Counted from the first letter of the stretch, positions 10,231-20,655 are shown. The stretch is 64,000 nucleotides of DNA from Anaerolineaceae bacterium (GCA_002699125.1 PABI01000151.1:1-64000), one strand, 5' to 3'. Notes: a model not told the origin generated them from the letters alone. Numbers and translations are program-made.

Positions 10231-11178
10231 TCAAATTTGTTTACCGGTTGGGACTGGCAACGGCCGTTCCCTTCTCTCCCGATACAAAACATACAGCCCA
10301 CTGCCCAACGTCAGCGCCGCTCCAGCCAAGGTTATCCAGGTGGGAATCTCGCGCCAGATGAGGAAGCCCCACATGATGTTGATCGGCAGCGACACATACT
10401 CAAACGGAGCCGCCACGGAAGCCTGGGCCAGGCTGTAGGCGCGTGACAACAGATACATCCAGCCTGCCCAAATAAACCCCAGTCCACACATAATAAGCCC
10501 ATCCAGCAAGGTTGGCATGCTCCAGGGGCGAATGAGAAACGCAATGCTTGGATGGGCGTTGGGCACCTCGCCCACAAGGGCAGGCAGTGGTACCAAAAGC
10601 AGCGCTGCTGCCAGATAAACCAGCGAACTATAATACGCCATCGTCGCGCTGCTGTCCTCAGCTTGCAGTTTTCGCGTCAGGATGACAACCAGCGCGTAGA
10701 AAAGCACGGAGATCAACACGAAAACAGACCCCAAATTGAAGCTGGCCGAACCAGGACGAACGATCAGAAGTACCCCGAGAAACCCGACAACCAGGGCCAA
10801 CCAGCGGCGTGGCCCCACCTGTTCGCCCAGCATCACCACGGACAAGAAGGTGATCATCAGCGGCCCAGAAAAGCGTATCGCCTCGATCTGCGCCAGCGGT
10901 AAGGCGGCCAGCCCCATCATAAATGTGGTGTAGGAGAGAAAAAGGAAAAGACCTCGAACATACTCCAGCCGGGGCATCTTCGTGGTGGGTAGCCCGCGCC
11001 GGCCTTCATAGCGGTAGAATACCAGGGTGAAGGGTAGAGCAACCAGGCTGCGCAAAGCGACAATTTGCAAGGCAGAATAATCGCCGCCAATCCATTTGAT
11101 GACGATGTTCTGAATGGAGATGACGAATGCGGCCGATACAAGAAAGCCGATGCCTTTAACATTTGAACTTATTTTCAT
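10231..11178 (-). CDS. EamA/DMT-family transporter
   Basis: This 315-residue protein has about ten hydrophobic helices in two repeats of five, the layout of the drug/metabolite transporter superfamily. Signatures include NIVIKWIGG in helix 1, the RSLVALPF segment, and LMITFLSVVMLGEQ at the end of the first EamA repeat. Start ATG at 11178 without a clear ribosome site. It lies between an aldo/keto reductase gene and the TolB-like gene, all on one strand with short gaps. Likely an exporter of small metabolites; substrate unknown. Confidence 0.85.
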   Translation of the reverse strand: MKISSNVKGIGFLVSAAFVISIQNIVIKWIGGDYSALQIVALRSLVALPFTLVFYRYEGRRGLPTTKMPRLEYVRGLFLFLSYTTFMMGLAALPLAQIEAIRFSGPLMITFLSVVMLGEQVGPRRWLALVVGFLGVLLIVRPGSASFNLGSVFVLISVLFYALVVILTRKLQAEDSSATMAYYSSLVYLAAALLLVPLPALVGEVPNAHPSIAFLIRPWSMPTLLDGLIMCGLGFIWAGWMYLLSRAYSLAQASVAAPFEYVSLPINIMWGFLIWREIPTWITLAGAALTLGSGLYVLYRERRERPLPVPTGKQI

Positions 11179-11193
11179 TTTTTTGCGCGAATA

Positions 11194-12210
11194 TTATTTA
11201 CGGGCGCTTAAAAGCTGGCCCCCATACGGAATTAACCCAACAATTGGATGTGGCATATACGGCTCTTCCAAATAAGCAACATCTTCAGCTGTCAACGTAA
11301 CCGACAATGACTCAACGGCGCTCTCTAAATGAGGCAGCTTTGTTGCCCCAATGACGGGCGCGACGACCGGATTTTTGTACCGCAGCCAGGCCAGGGCAAT
11401 GTGGGCCATCGGCACGCCGTGCCTGGCGGCTACTTCCGCCACGCGCTCCACCACCAGTTTGTCAGCATCGGCCGTGGCGTCATATTTGCGCTTGGCGATG
11501 GGATCTGTTTCCAGGCGCTGGGTGCTTTCTGACCAGGCACGCGCCAATCGGCCGGAAGCCAGCGGGCTGTAAGGCGTGACCGCAATCTTTTCCTCGACAC
11601 AAAGCGGCATCATTTCTCGTTCTTCTTCGCGGTAGATGAGATTGTAGTGATTTTGCATGGAAACAAAGCGCGTCCAGCCATGTTTTTCGGCTACGTGCAG
11701 TGCCTTCTGAAACTGAATCGCATACATGGCAGACGCGCCGATGTAGCGTACCTTGCCCGCTTTGACGATATCGTGCAGAGTTTCCATGGTTTCTTCGATG
11801 GGGGTGTTGTAATCCCAGCGGTGGATAATGTACAGATCAATGTAATCGGTGCCCAGCCGCTTCAGGCTGTGGTCCAACTGACTCATGATGTGCTTGCGGG
11901 AAAGGCCGCCGCCGTTGGGTTTTTGGTTCATGGGCACAAAAACCTTGGTGGCGATGACTACCTCATCCCGGTTGGCGAAATCATTGAGGGCGCGGCCGAG
12001 AATTTCCTCGCTACGGCCGTAGGCATAAGCATTGGCCGTATCGAAGAAGTTGACGCCTAAATCCAGCGCCCGTTTGACGATCGTGCGGCTGTCTTCTTCA
12101 TTCAGCGCCCAGGTATTGTGGACCCAGTTTTCTGCTTTGCCAAAGCTCATTGCGCCCAGGCAAATGGGGGAGACAGCCAGTCCGGTGTTGCCAAGTTTTA
12201 TGTATTCCAT
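11194..12210 (-). CDS. Aldo/keto reductase
   Basis: NADPH-dependent reductase of the AKR superfamily, 338 residues. The catalytic tetrad is visible as D and Y in DTANAYAYGRSEE, K in IATKVF and H in YIIHRWD. The coenzyme end shows GATKLPHLESAVE. It is closest in style to the AKR11/AKR13 'general stress' groups that reduce aldehydes and ketones. Good ribosome site AAGGAGAG. It follows the broken DUF2255 gene by 24 bases and precedes the EamA gene by 15. It is one of three AKRs in this strand run. Confidence 0.9.
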   Translation of the reverse strand: MEYIKLGNTGLAVSPICLGAMSFGKAENWVHNTWALNEEDSRTIVKRALDLGVNFFDTANAYAYGRSEEILGRALNDFANRDEVVIATKVFVPMNQKPNGGGLSRKHIMSQLDHSLKRLGTDYIDLYIIHRWDYNTPIEETMETLHDIVKAGKVRYIGASAMYAIQFQKALHVAEKHGWTRFVSMQNHYNLIYREEEREMMPLCVEEKIAVTPYSPLASGRLARAWSESTQRLETDPIAKRKYDATADADKLVVERVAEVAARHGVPMAHIALAWLRYKNPVVAPVIGATKLPHLESAVESLSVTLTAEDVAYLEEPYMPHPIVGLIPYGGQLLSARK

Positions 12211-12234
12211 TTCTACTCTCCTTGTTTTTCTTGT

Positions 12235-12357
12235 TTAGCGTGGCACCATCCAGATGATCACCGGGTTGCGCAGCGTGCCATCCGCCTTCTGCCCGGCAAT
12301 CCGCAGCTCTTCGGCGCTTCCTATCCTCTCAAGTTCATCGTTTGTCCATTCAGTCAT
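12235..12357 (-). pseudogene. Truncated DUF2255 gene (40 codons)
   Basis: The frame reads MTEWTNDELERIGSAEELRI, then a segment with DGTLRNP and IIWMVPR, then TAA. This is the N-terminal third of DUF2255 proteins (usually about 120 residues, continuing IWVVRVGDDLYVRS). It is cut short after the first beta strand. The ATG overlaps the stop of the hydrolase gene by eight bases and has a strong GGAGG site inside that gene, so it was, and may still be, translationally coupled. No continuation is visible downstream, where the aldo/keto reductase gene starts. Either a decayed gene or a rare short form. Confidence 0.6.
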
Positions 12358-13609
12358 TGTTATCCTCCAATTGTCCCTTTACGTATCTATCAAAAAAATC
12401 AACGGTGCGCTGCATAGCAGTACCATAATTGACAACAATGTTGTGGTTATCATCCGGATAGGTGAAGAATTCGTACGATGTGTTGCCTACGGTTTGAAGT
12501 TCTTCTACCAGCGTTTCAGACCATGCCACCGGCACCATTTGGTCAGACGTGCTGTGATGCAGTTGAATGGGTCCTGAAAGATCCGCCAGGTAACTATTCG
12601 GCGAAATCGTGTTCCAAAAAGCTGGATTCTCATCGGGATTGCCATATTTAGTGGCGAATTCGTTCACCCAGCCGCTGAATTTTTGCAGCCAGCTGCTTGC
12701 CGCTGATTGTGGCGTTGCGAGCAATGAATCTAGCCTCTCCGGGGGAAAATCTGGGTTTCTGGTGAAATCCCAGCGGGCGATGACATCAGAATAAGGGGAG
12801 ACGACACCACTCCAGATCACACCGGCTTTGATGTCTTGAGAAACAACCATCGCCCGCAGGGTGATCTGCCCGCCCATTGAATGCCCCCACATGCCGATAC
12901 GATTGGGGTCGGCATCGCGATACGCTTGCAGTGAGGCTACTGCATTGAGGACGTCAGCCGTGTAGTCGGGCAAGCCGTAGCCGCCGCCCACCGTTTCTTG
13001 GCCATCGGAACGGCCGTGTCCCCGATAATCCGACTTAAAAACGATATAACCACTGTTGGCCAGCATTTCCATGTACGGCACGTAGTTTCCGGTGGTACTG
13101 TACTCCGAGGGTCTGACATACCCGTGGTTGAAGACAATGACCGGCCAGCCAGTGTCCGGCTTTGCCCCATTCGGGATCGTCATCAAGGCGTAGATTTTGT
13201 ATTCCTCGGATTGGTAAGAAACGACGTACCGATTGTAGTTGTCCTCCGGCTCCAGCGTTTGCTCAAAACTGATCTCACTGCCCGGATAAGATTGCTGCCG
13301 CATTACCTCAATCTGCAAGGGATGTGGTTCTGCTGACCAGCGTGTCGCGGTCGGCGTGACTGTGGCGGTAGGCGTGGCTGTTGGCGGCGGGGTCAAAGTT
13401 GGGGAAGGTGTGGCCGGAAGCGGGGTGGCTATGCTGGTCGGCACAGTTTCCGTAATTGAAATGGTTGGGCGGGCGGTTGGCGATGAAATGGCAACGGCCG
13501 TTACTTGTTCACCTGATCCGCAAGCAACCAACCAAAAAACCACCGAGAGAATAAGAAAGCTCAGGCAGAGACGCGAAATTCTCTTTGCCCCTGATTGCAT
13601 AAAATCCAT
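12350..13609 (-). CDS. Alpha/beta-hydrolase lipoprotein (S9-like esterase/peptidase)
   Basis: This 419-residue exported protein has an N-terminal hydrophobic segment with lipobox LVAC, so it should be lipid-anchored outside the cell. A Thr/Pro-rich low-complexity linker (about residues 40-90) follows. The hydrolase fold shows the nucleophile elbow GHSMGG, the oxyanion region FNHGYVRPSEY, an acidic residue in STSDQMVP and histidine in DDNHN, giving a full Ser-Asp-His triad. It resembles prolyl-oligopeptidase-like dipeptidyl aminopeptidases and acyl esterases. Substrate unknown. An ATG four codons in is an alternative start. Its stop overlaps the DUF2255 fragment. Confidence 0.85.
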   Translation of the reverse strand: MDFMQSGAKRISRLCLSFLILSVVFWLVACGSGEQVTAVAISSPTARPTISITETVPTSIATPLPATPSPTLTPPPTATPTATVTPTATRWSAEPHPLQIEVMRQQSYPGSEISFEQTLEPEDNYNRYVVSYQSEEYKIYALMTIPNGAKPDTGWPVIVFNHGYVRPSEYSTTGNYVPYMEMLANSGYIVFKSDYRGHGRSDGQETVGGGYGLPDYTADVLNAVASLQAYRDADPNRIGMWGHSMGGQITLRAMVVSQDIKAGVIWSGVVSPYSDVIARWDFTRNPDFPPERLDSLLATPQSAASSWLQKFSGWVNEFATKYGNPDENPAFWNTISPNSYLADLSGPIQLHHSTSDQMVPVAWSETLVEELQTVGNTSYEFFTYPDDNHNIVVNYGTAMQRTVDFFDRYVKGQLEDNND

Positions 13610-13701
13610 GGTTTAGCTCTCTTTATGAGAATCTCTCCCTGACAACGTTCTCAGGGAGAGATTTTGGATCAATCGTTTCCTGCCTGGAACTTGATTCGGT
13701 T

Positions 13702-13800
13702 AGGATTTACGCAAATTTGGCGCAGGACTGGCAGTCCTTGGTAATTACAGCCACAAAACTGCCATATTTAGGACTGCCAGTCCTCTGCTGCGTAAGTCCT
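13702..13800. repeat. Long imperfect inverted repeat
   Basis: Outer arms AGGATTTACGCA and TGCGTAAGTCCT and inner arms around GCAGGACTGGCAGTCCT and AGGACTGCCAGTCCTCTGC pair across about 30 bases. It fills most of the gap between the LLM oxidoreductase and hydrolase genes. It could act as a terminator or be a non-autonomous mobile element; there are no coding signs. Confidence 0.6.
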
Positions 13801-13806
13801 GTCAGT

Positions 13807-14694
13807 TTAGAGTTCGGCTGCTGCCGGGATGATTTCTTTGGCGAAGGTTTCCAGCGGTGTGATTTTGTACACATCCGGCATGTTGAATATCGCGTGGCTA
13901 AAGCCCATCTCAGACAGCTTTTTGAGACGATCGATGGTGCTGTCCACCGTGTCTTTCTCGGAGAGATGCACGGTACCGAGGGATGTTTTTTCGATAGTGT
14001 CGTAATCGCGCTCCAGTCTTTCGCAGTGTGCTTTAAGCGTGTTGATCGCTTTTTGCAAATTTTCTGTACCTGCCCCTTCAAAGAAATTGCAGGCATCGGC
14101 ATATTGAGCCACCATCCGCAGGGTTTTCTTTGGGCCCATCCCGCCAATCATGATGCGGGGATGCGGCGTTGAGAGCGGGCGCGGGTTGTTGGTGATGGCT
14201 GGTGCCGAAAAGTGCTGGCCTGCAAAAGAGGTCTCATCATTCGCCCAGAGCGCCTTTGCTAACTGCAAATTGTCCTCTAGCTGCTCAAAACGCTCCGATG
14301 TGGAGGGGTAGGGGATGCCAAAGCCTTTTGCTTCTTCTTCATACCAGGCCGCGCCAATGCCCAGATAGGCCCGACCGCCGGAGAGAATATCCAGCGTATT
14401 GACCATTTTCATCAGAACAGAGGGATGGCGATAAATCACGCCTGTGACCAGGACGCCGAGATACGCTTTTTCGGTGAGTCCGGCCAGATAGCCGAGCGTG
14501 GTGTAGCTCTCCATCATAGGGTCGGTGTACGCTTCGCCGAACAACCCCTTGATTTGATAGTAATGGTCCATCACCCAGAGGCTGTAAAAACCTGCTGCTT
14601 CGGCGGTGGTGACGATTTCTTTGAGCTTGGGACGGATAACGGCCGTTCCCCCGGGATACTTAAACGACGGAATTTGTAATCCAATGTGCATCAT
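13807..14694 (-). CDS. LLM-class flavin/F420-dependent oxidoreductase
   Basis: Luciferase-like TIM-barrel protein of 295 residues with the F420-type subgroup signature: LWVMDHYYQ near residue 40, [13 protein letters not shown], a [15 protein letters not shown] motif typical of cofactor-binding members, and [14 protein letters not shown] before the last helices. It probably transfers hydride to or from coenzyme F420 or FMN on an unknown substrate. The ATG overlaps the cupin stop (ATGA), so translation is coupled. Such genes are frequent in Chloroflexota and Actinobacteria. Confidence 0.85.
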   Translation of the reverse strand: MMHIGLQIPSFKYPGGTAVIRPKLKEIVTTAEAAGFYSLWVMDHYYQIKGLFGEAYTDPMMESYTTLGYLAGLTEKAYLGVLVTGVIYRHPSVLMKMVNTLDILSGGRAYLGIGAAWYEEEAKGFGIPYPSTSERFEQLEDNLQLAKALWANDETSFAGQHFSAPAITNNPRPLSTPHPRIMIGGMGPKKTLRMVAQYADACNFFEGAGTENLQKAINTLKAHCERLERDYDTIEKTSLGTVHLSEKDTVDSTIDRLKKLSEMGFSHAIFNMPDVYKITPLETFAKEIIPAAAEL

Positions 14695-15094
14695 TCATCT
14701 CCTTTTTGATATTGTTCATCGCTGACATGTTCCAGCCACTCGACCGTGCCTGCTTCGCTCTTTTCCACAATGGCGATGTGGGTCATGGCCGTTGTGGGCG
14801 AAGCTCCGTGCCAATGTTTTTCGCCGGGTTCAAACCATACCACATCCCCTGGCTGGATTTCTTCGACAGGGTCGCCCCAACGTTGGATACGGCCGTATCC
14901 GGCCGTCACAATCAAGGTTTGACCCAACGGATGCGTATGCCAGGCCGTGCGTGCCCCCGGCTCAAACGTTACATACGCGCCCAACGCACGCGCTGGAGCA
15001 GGCGCGTCGAACAGGGGATCAACCCGTACACTGCCGGTAAAATTCTCAGCCGGTGCTGTTCTGGAAGGCTGAGAACCATTTCGTCTGATGTCCA

Positions 15095-15095
<1 letters not shown>
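14691..15095 (-). CDS. Cupin-domain protein
   Basis: Small beta-barrel cupin of 134 residues from the ATG at 15095, which shares one base with the stop of the upstream reductase gene (TAATG), a sign of coupled translation. Metal-binding histidines are in [10 protein letters not shown] (first cupin motif) and the second motif shows [10 protein letters not shown]. The layout matches the small single-cupin proteins often found next to carboxymuconolactone decarboxylases and aldo/keto reductases. Enzyme activity unknown. Confidence 0.85.
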
Positions 15096-15964
<869 letters not shown>

Positions 15965-15978
15965 CTATGTTAATTGTG

Positions 15979-16362
15979 TCACTGTGGGGTAAGCAGTTTG
16001 GTGAATGAAAGCGCGGCCAATTTCCAGCTGTCATCCTGCTGCACATACACTTCTGTAACCATAAAGGGATTAGTGACCTCATTGCCGCCAACAACGGCCA
16101 GCAGCGTGATTCGGTTTAAGAGAACGGCCGTATCACCCACAATATTCACCGACACTTCATGAATATCTGCTTTTTTGTAGTGAATGCCCCCGTTTTTGAT
16201 GATATCCAGCTCCCGTTCTTTCCCCCACGAGCCGCCCATATGGACAAACACGGACTTTTCATGGAAGAGCGCCTCAAGCGTGCCGACGTTTTGCTCTGAC
16301 ATCCAGTCCCATTTCTCTTTAGAGAGATTGATAACTTCTTGTTCCAGGTTTGCATTTTGCAT
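15979..16362 (-). CDS. NTF2-like/SnoaL-type (DUF4440-like) protein
   Basis: A 127-residue cone-fold protein. Features include the N-terminal helix LSKEKWDWM, LFHEKSVFVHMGG and a C-terminal sheet VYVQQDDSWKLAALSFTKL, all typical of NTF2-like DUF4440 proteins. The ATG at 16362 has an AGGAG site at good spacing, so I reject the longer frame. It lies between two aldo/keto reductase genes. Such proteins may bind or isomerise small molecules; no activity can be assigned. Confidence 0.8.
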   Translation of the reverse strand: MQNANLEQEVINLSKEKWDWMSEQNVGTLEALFHEKSVFVHMGGSWGKERELDIIKNGGIHYKKADIHEVSVNIVGDTAVLLNRITLLAVVGGNEVTNPFMVTEVYVQQDDSWKLAALSFTKLLTPQ

Positions 16363-16432
16363 AAATGACTCCTGAGTGGCCGGTGGCTGGTCGTTAGCAG
16401 TTCGTACAAGCAACCGGCCACCAAAAAACTGC

Positions 16433-17416
<984 letters not shown>

Positions 17417-17428
17417 TCATTTGCGAGT

Positions 17429-17457
17429 GTAGGGACGTTGCCTTGCAATGTCTCTAC
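17429..17457. repeat. Imperfect hairpin GTAGGGACGTTGC...
   Basis: Arms GTAGGGACGTTGC and GCAATGTCTCTAC around CTT, in the 64-base gap between the MerR and aldo/keto reductase genes. Similar GTAGAGACGTTGC hairpins are dispersed in many bacterial genomes. It may weaken read-through from merR. Confidence 0.55.
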
Positions 17458-17462
17458 GTGTG

Positions 17463-17840
17463 TTAATCCGTTAATTTTTGCTCGTTTTTCAACACGGCAT
17501 TTTCGTACACTTCGATTTTGTAATTTAGCAGGTCCAGGGTTTCTTGCATCTCAGCCATTCGTGTCAAAAGCTGAGACCGCTGTTCGATTAAAATTGCTTT
17601 TCGGGCCTCAGTCGTGTCGTCGCCCTGCTGAACCAGCGCGTAATATTCGATGAGCACTTCAACGGGCAGCCCGGCCGCGCGCATGCACTTAATAAAGTTC
17701 ACGCGCCGCAGATCAAGGTCGCTGAAATCTCTAATGCCGCTATCGGTCCGGTTGACAGGTGGGAGAAGGCCGATTTTTTCGTAATAGCGCAGCGTATCCA
17801 CCGACAATCCAGATTGTTCACTCACTTCTGAAATCTTCAT
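17463..17840 (-). CDS. MerR-family transcriptional regulator
   Basis: A 125-residue MerR protein: N-terminal winged helix-turn-helix with ISEVSEQSGLSVDTLRYYEKIGLLPP, second wing, then a long dimerisation coiled coil. The C-terminal end lacks a cysteine-rich metal loop, which places it nearer the aldehyde/oxidative-stress type (AdhR, NmlR-like) than the metal sensors. Strong GGAGGT site before the ATG. Its promoter carries the classic stretched spacer and palindrome, so it is probably autoregulated and controls the aldo/keto reductase genes downstream. Confidence 0.9.
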   Translation of the reverse strand: MKISEVSEQSGLSVDTLRYYEKIGLLPPVNRTDSGIRDFSDLDLRRVNFIKCMRAAGLPVEVLIEYYALVQQGDDTTEARKAILIEQRSQLLTRMAEMQETLDLLNYKIEVYENAVLKNEQKLTD

Positions 17841-17859
17841 ATGTGCACCTCCAAGGGGA

Positions 17860-17890
17860 AGTTTACCACCTGGAGTTAACTCCAGGTCAA
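17860..17890 (-). promoter_or_regulatory. MerR-type promoter with 19-bp spacer and operator palindrome
   Basis: On the minus strand: -35 TTGACC, then 19 bases, then -10 TAAACT. The perfect palindrome ACCTGGAGTTAACTCCAGGT (17868-17887) lies across the spacer. A 19-bp spacer and a dyad with the GTTAAC-like centre are diagnostic of promoters that MerR activators untwist. It is about 20 bases upstream of the merR ATG. Confidence 0.85.
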
Positions 17891-17976
17891 GGGAAAATCT
17901 AAAATTGGTCTAAAGCGGGTAGAAACACGCAAATTCGCCGCTCTATTGGTTCCGCTTCATTTCTATAACGACGCTG

Positions 17977-17992
17977 TTTGCATATTTGCAAA
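17977..17992. promoter_or_regulatory. Candidate Crp/Fnr-family operator upstream of the haem-copper cluster
   Basis: TTTGCA-TATT-TGCAAA is a perfect palindrome containing the TTG-N8-CAA spacing of Crp/Fnr/Dnr sites. It lies about 90 bases upstream of the first gene of the respiratory cluster, and a Crp/Fnr gene sits within that cluster. Assignment is inference. Confidence 0.5.
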
Positions 17993-18078
17993 GACGGTTA
18001 CGGCCGTATCCCGTACCATGCCTCCAATATGCACACCTTGCATGTTTAACCGTCAATCATTTTTAGGAGGTAGAGGAT

Positions 18079-18240
18079 ATGGAAGAGAATCAAACTCCCC
18101 CAGAAGAACAGCAAGAGGAAGGCCAAGAGATACACAAGGGCCAAATTTGGTTCGATAAAATTTTCTTGCTGCTGGCACTATCCATCTTAATCACCGGCTT
18201 AATCTACAATGGCTGGGGACTTTGGGAACTGTTCCGCTAA
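18079..18240 (+). CDS. Small single-helix subunit of a haem-copper reductase (subunit IIa-like)
   Basis: A 53-residue protein: an acidic, Glu/Gln-rich N-terminal half (MEENQTPPEEQQEEG...), then one hydrophobic helix (IFLLLALSILITGLIY) and a short WGLWELFR tail. The ribosome site AGGAGGTAGAGG is strong. It directly precedes the CuA subunit gene, in the position of the 34-residue subunit IIa (CbaD) of Thermus ba3 oxidase. The assignment rests on size, topology and place, not on sequence identity. Confidence 0.7.
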   Translation: MEENQTPPEEQQEEGQEIHKGQIWFDKIFLLLALSILITGLIYNGWGLWELFR

Positions 18241-18367
18241 GCCGCTTACATATGCCTGGCGCAGCGAGAATAGGCGGATAGTCTCCATGAACAGTGCAGA
18301 TTTAAACGGATTTTCCTCTGCGCCTCCGCGACTCTGCGTTAAATCATTCTCATAGGAGGAATATAAT

Positions 18368-18886
18368 ATGCTTGCTCCGCAAAGAAATTGGTGGACGCCG
18401 CTCCACCGTTTTGAAAAAAGCTGGGTCATTGTGGCCTTTTTCTGGTGTGTTTTGCTCACGGCCATGATGCCCATCTGGTATTTTTACGGCCGTCAAAATG
18501 TCCCCGCCGAAACAACCCGTACCACGCCCGAGGTATACCAGAGCAAAGTAGACGCGATGGTCTCCCAATATGAAGTAGACAAAGAAAATGGCATCCCCGT
18601 CGTCGCGCCGCCACCCGGCAGCGACGTCTACTATCTGGCCCGTCAATGGCAATGGTATCCCGTTTTGCGCCTGGAAGAAGGGGAAACTTACCGCTTACAT
18701 CTTTCCTCACTGGATGTACAGCATGGCTTTTCTTTGCAGCCGGTGAACCTGAATTTGCAGGTGATCCCCGGCTATGACTATGTCGCCACAATCACCCCCA
18801 CCCAAACCGGGGAATTTTCTGTTGTTTGCAACGAATTTTGTTCAATCGGGCATCATCTGATGGTCGGCAAAATTATCGTAGAGTAA
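18368..18886 (+). CDS. Haem-copper reductase subunit II with CuA centre (B-type)
   Basis: A 172-residue protein with one N-terminal membrane helix (residues 18-39) and an exported cupredoxin domain. All CuA ligands are present: H119, C154, E156, C158, H162 and M165. It therefore takes electrons from a periplasmic carrier such as cytochrome c or a blue copper protein. The single helix and short length match B-type (ba3-like) enzymes. AGGAGG precedes the ATG. It may be the NorS-like subunit if the enzyme reduces nitric oxide (see subunit I). Confidence 0.9.
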   Translation: MLAPQRNWWTPLHRFEKSWVIVAFFWCVLLTAMMPIWYFYGRQNVPAETTRTTPEVYQSKVDAMVSQYEVDKENGIPVVAPPPGSDVYYLARQWQWYPVLRLEEGETYRLHLSSLDVQHGFSLQPVNLNLQVIPGYDYVATITPTQTGEFSVVCNEFCSIGHHLMVGKIIVE

Positions 18887-18904
18887 AAAGAAGGAGAATG
18901 ATCA

Positions 18905-20635
18905 ATGGCTACAATTGCCGTCCCCCAACCCCAAGATGATACAAACTTTCGTACCTGTCCGGTCACTGCGCTAAAGGTTGATTTAGCTGCTGAAAAGTTG
19001 ATTATGGCCAATGCGGTTGCGGCCGTTTCCTTTTTGGCCATCGGCGGTCTATTTGCTTTGCTGCTGGCACTGACACGCTGGCAAGCGGTGCATCTGCTGC
19101 GTCCCGACTGGTTTTACCGCATTCTCACCGCACACGGCTTTGACATGCTGGTGTGCTGGATTGTCTTTTTTGAGGTTGCCGGCCTTTATTTTGGCAGCGC
19201 CATCATGCTCAATGCCCGCCTCGTTTTGCCCAAAGTGGCCTGGGGTGCCTTCATCCTTATGGTGACAGGGGCAGTCATGACCAACGTCATTGTCCTGCTG
19301 GGCAAAGCAGATGTTTTGTTTACCGCCTACGTTCCGCTCAAAGCACATCCCCTCTTCTATTTAGGAATCGTGTTGTTTGCTGTGGGCACCCTGATTGCCG
19401 TTTTCCTCTTCTTTGGCACCGTAATCACCGCCAAACGCGAACGGCGCTTTGAAGGGTCGGTGCCGTTGGTGACCTATGGCCTAATTGCCGCTGCGATTAT
19501 CGCCATCTACACGCTGGTAGCCGGCGCGCTGGCATTTGTACCGGCGCTGCTGTGGTCGCTTGACTGGATTCCGGCGCTGGACCCCGGCTATTACCGCAAC
19601 TTGTTCTGGGGCTTTGGCCATCCCGCCCAGCAAATCAATCTGGCCGCCATGGTCTCCATCTGGTATGCGTTAGCGGCCATCACCGTTGGCGCCGTGCCGC
19701 TCAACGAAAAATTGTCGCGGGCGGCGTTTGTCCTCTACATCTTGTTCATCAACCTGGGTTCAGCCCATCACTTGCTGACTGATCCCGGCTACAGCTTCAT
19801 CTGGAAGGTGACCAACACGTCTTACGCCATGTACTTAGCCGTGCTGGGTAGCCTGATTCACGCTTTTTCCATCCCAGGCGCGATTGAGGCAGCGCAGCGG
19901 CGCAAGGGCTACACCAAGAGTCTGTTTGAGTGGCTGCGCAAAGGACCCTGGAAGGAACCGGGCTTTTCCGCGTTGGTTATCTCGATGGTTTTGTTTGGCT
20001 GGATTGGTGGCGTAACTGGCGTCACGATTGGCACAGAGCAGGTCAATATGCTGGCCCACAACACCATGCGCCTGCCGGGCCATTTCCACGCCACGGTGGT
20101 CTCCGGCACCACGCTGGCCTTCATGGGTCTGACCTACTACCTCATTCCCCTCATCTTCCGCCGCGAGCTCAAGCTGAAGAAGTGGGCCTCCTGGCAACCC
20201 TATGTGTTTGGCTTTGGTATGCTGCTGGTTTCCATTGGCATGATTGCCGCTGGGTTGCAGGGTGTGCCGCGCCGTCACTGGGATATTACCTTTGCCTCGG
20301 CATCGTTTAAGGCATTTATCCCCAGCACGGCCGAATTAATGTTGGGCATCATGGGCATCGGGGCGATTATCGCCATCACCGGCGGCATCATGTACATCAC
20401 CATCGTTTTGGTCTCCATCCTCACCGGCAAGCGGCAAGAAGCCCGCCGCCTGACCCTGGTGATGAGCCAGGAGAATCCGCTGGTGGAAGACGCTATCCCG
20501 GCCAACGGGCAAGAAGCCCACGGCAAGATTGCCCCCAAAGGCACGGTGGTTCTCGTCTTCGCCTTTCTCATGTTCTTCGTAGTGTATTACTTTAGCAACT
20601 GGTGGCTGCTAGGCCGTACCTGGATGATCAATTAG
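18905..20635 (+). CDS. Haem-copper reductase subunit I lacking the active-site Tyr; candidate NO reductase
   Basis: This 576-residue protein has about 13-14 membrane helices. Conserved ligands are all present: H77 and H395 for the low-spin haem, H393 for the high-spin haem, H239, H288 and H289 for CuB. The tyrosine cross-linked to the helix VI CuB histidine in A- and B-type oxidases sits four residues later; here that residue is Q243 (GHPAQQIN). The C-type alternative, six residues before the HH pair, is I282. Loss of this Tyr is known in nitric oxide reductases of this superfamily, including CuA-bearing sNOR (NorSY) of ammonia oxidisers. I therefore favour NO reduction. Databases may label it a ba3- or cbb3-type oxidase. 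Shares a transcript with subunit II (18-base gap). Confidence 0.85.
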   Translation: MATIAVPQPQDDTNFRTCPVTALKVDLAAEKLIMANAVAAVSFLAIGGLFALLLALTRWQAVHLLRPDWFYRILTAHGFDMLVCWIVFFEVAGLYFGSAIMLNARLVLPKVAWGAFILMVTGAVMTNVIVLLGKADVLFTAYVPLKAHPLFYLGIVLFAVGTLIAVFLFFGTVITAKRERRFEGSVPLVTYGLIAAAIIAIYTLVAGALAFVPALLWSLDWIPALDPGYYRNLFWGFGHPAQQINLAAMVSIWYALAAITVGAVPLNEKLSRAAFVLYILFINLGSAHHLLTDPGYSFIWKVTNTSYAMYLAVLGSLIHAFSIPGAIEAAQRRKGYTKSLFEWLRKGPWKEPGFSALVISMVLFGWIGGVTGVTIGTEQVNMLAHNTMRLPGHFHATVVSGTTLAFMGLTYYLIPLIFRRELKLKKWASWQPYVFGFGMLLVSIGMIAAGLQGVPRRHWDITFASASFKAFIPSTAELMLGIMGIGAIIAITGGIMYITIVLVSILTGKRQEARRLTLVMSQENPLVEDAIPANGQEAHGKIAPKGTVVLVFAFLMFFVVYYFSNWWLLGRTWMIN

Positions 20636-20655
20636 GTCCGATTTCCTTGAATTAA

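Noticed and set aside
18905-20635. Plain ba3- or cbb3-type oxygen reductase
   Set aside because: Neither the B-type nor the C-type tyrosine position is Tyr. Kept as the alternative only if a model finds another Tyr.
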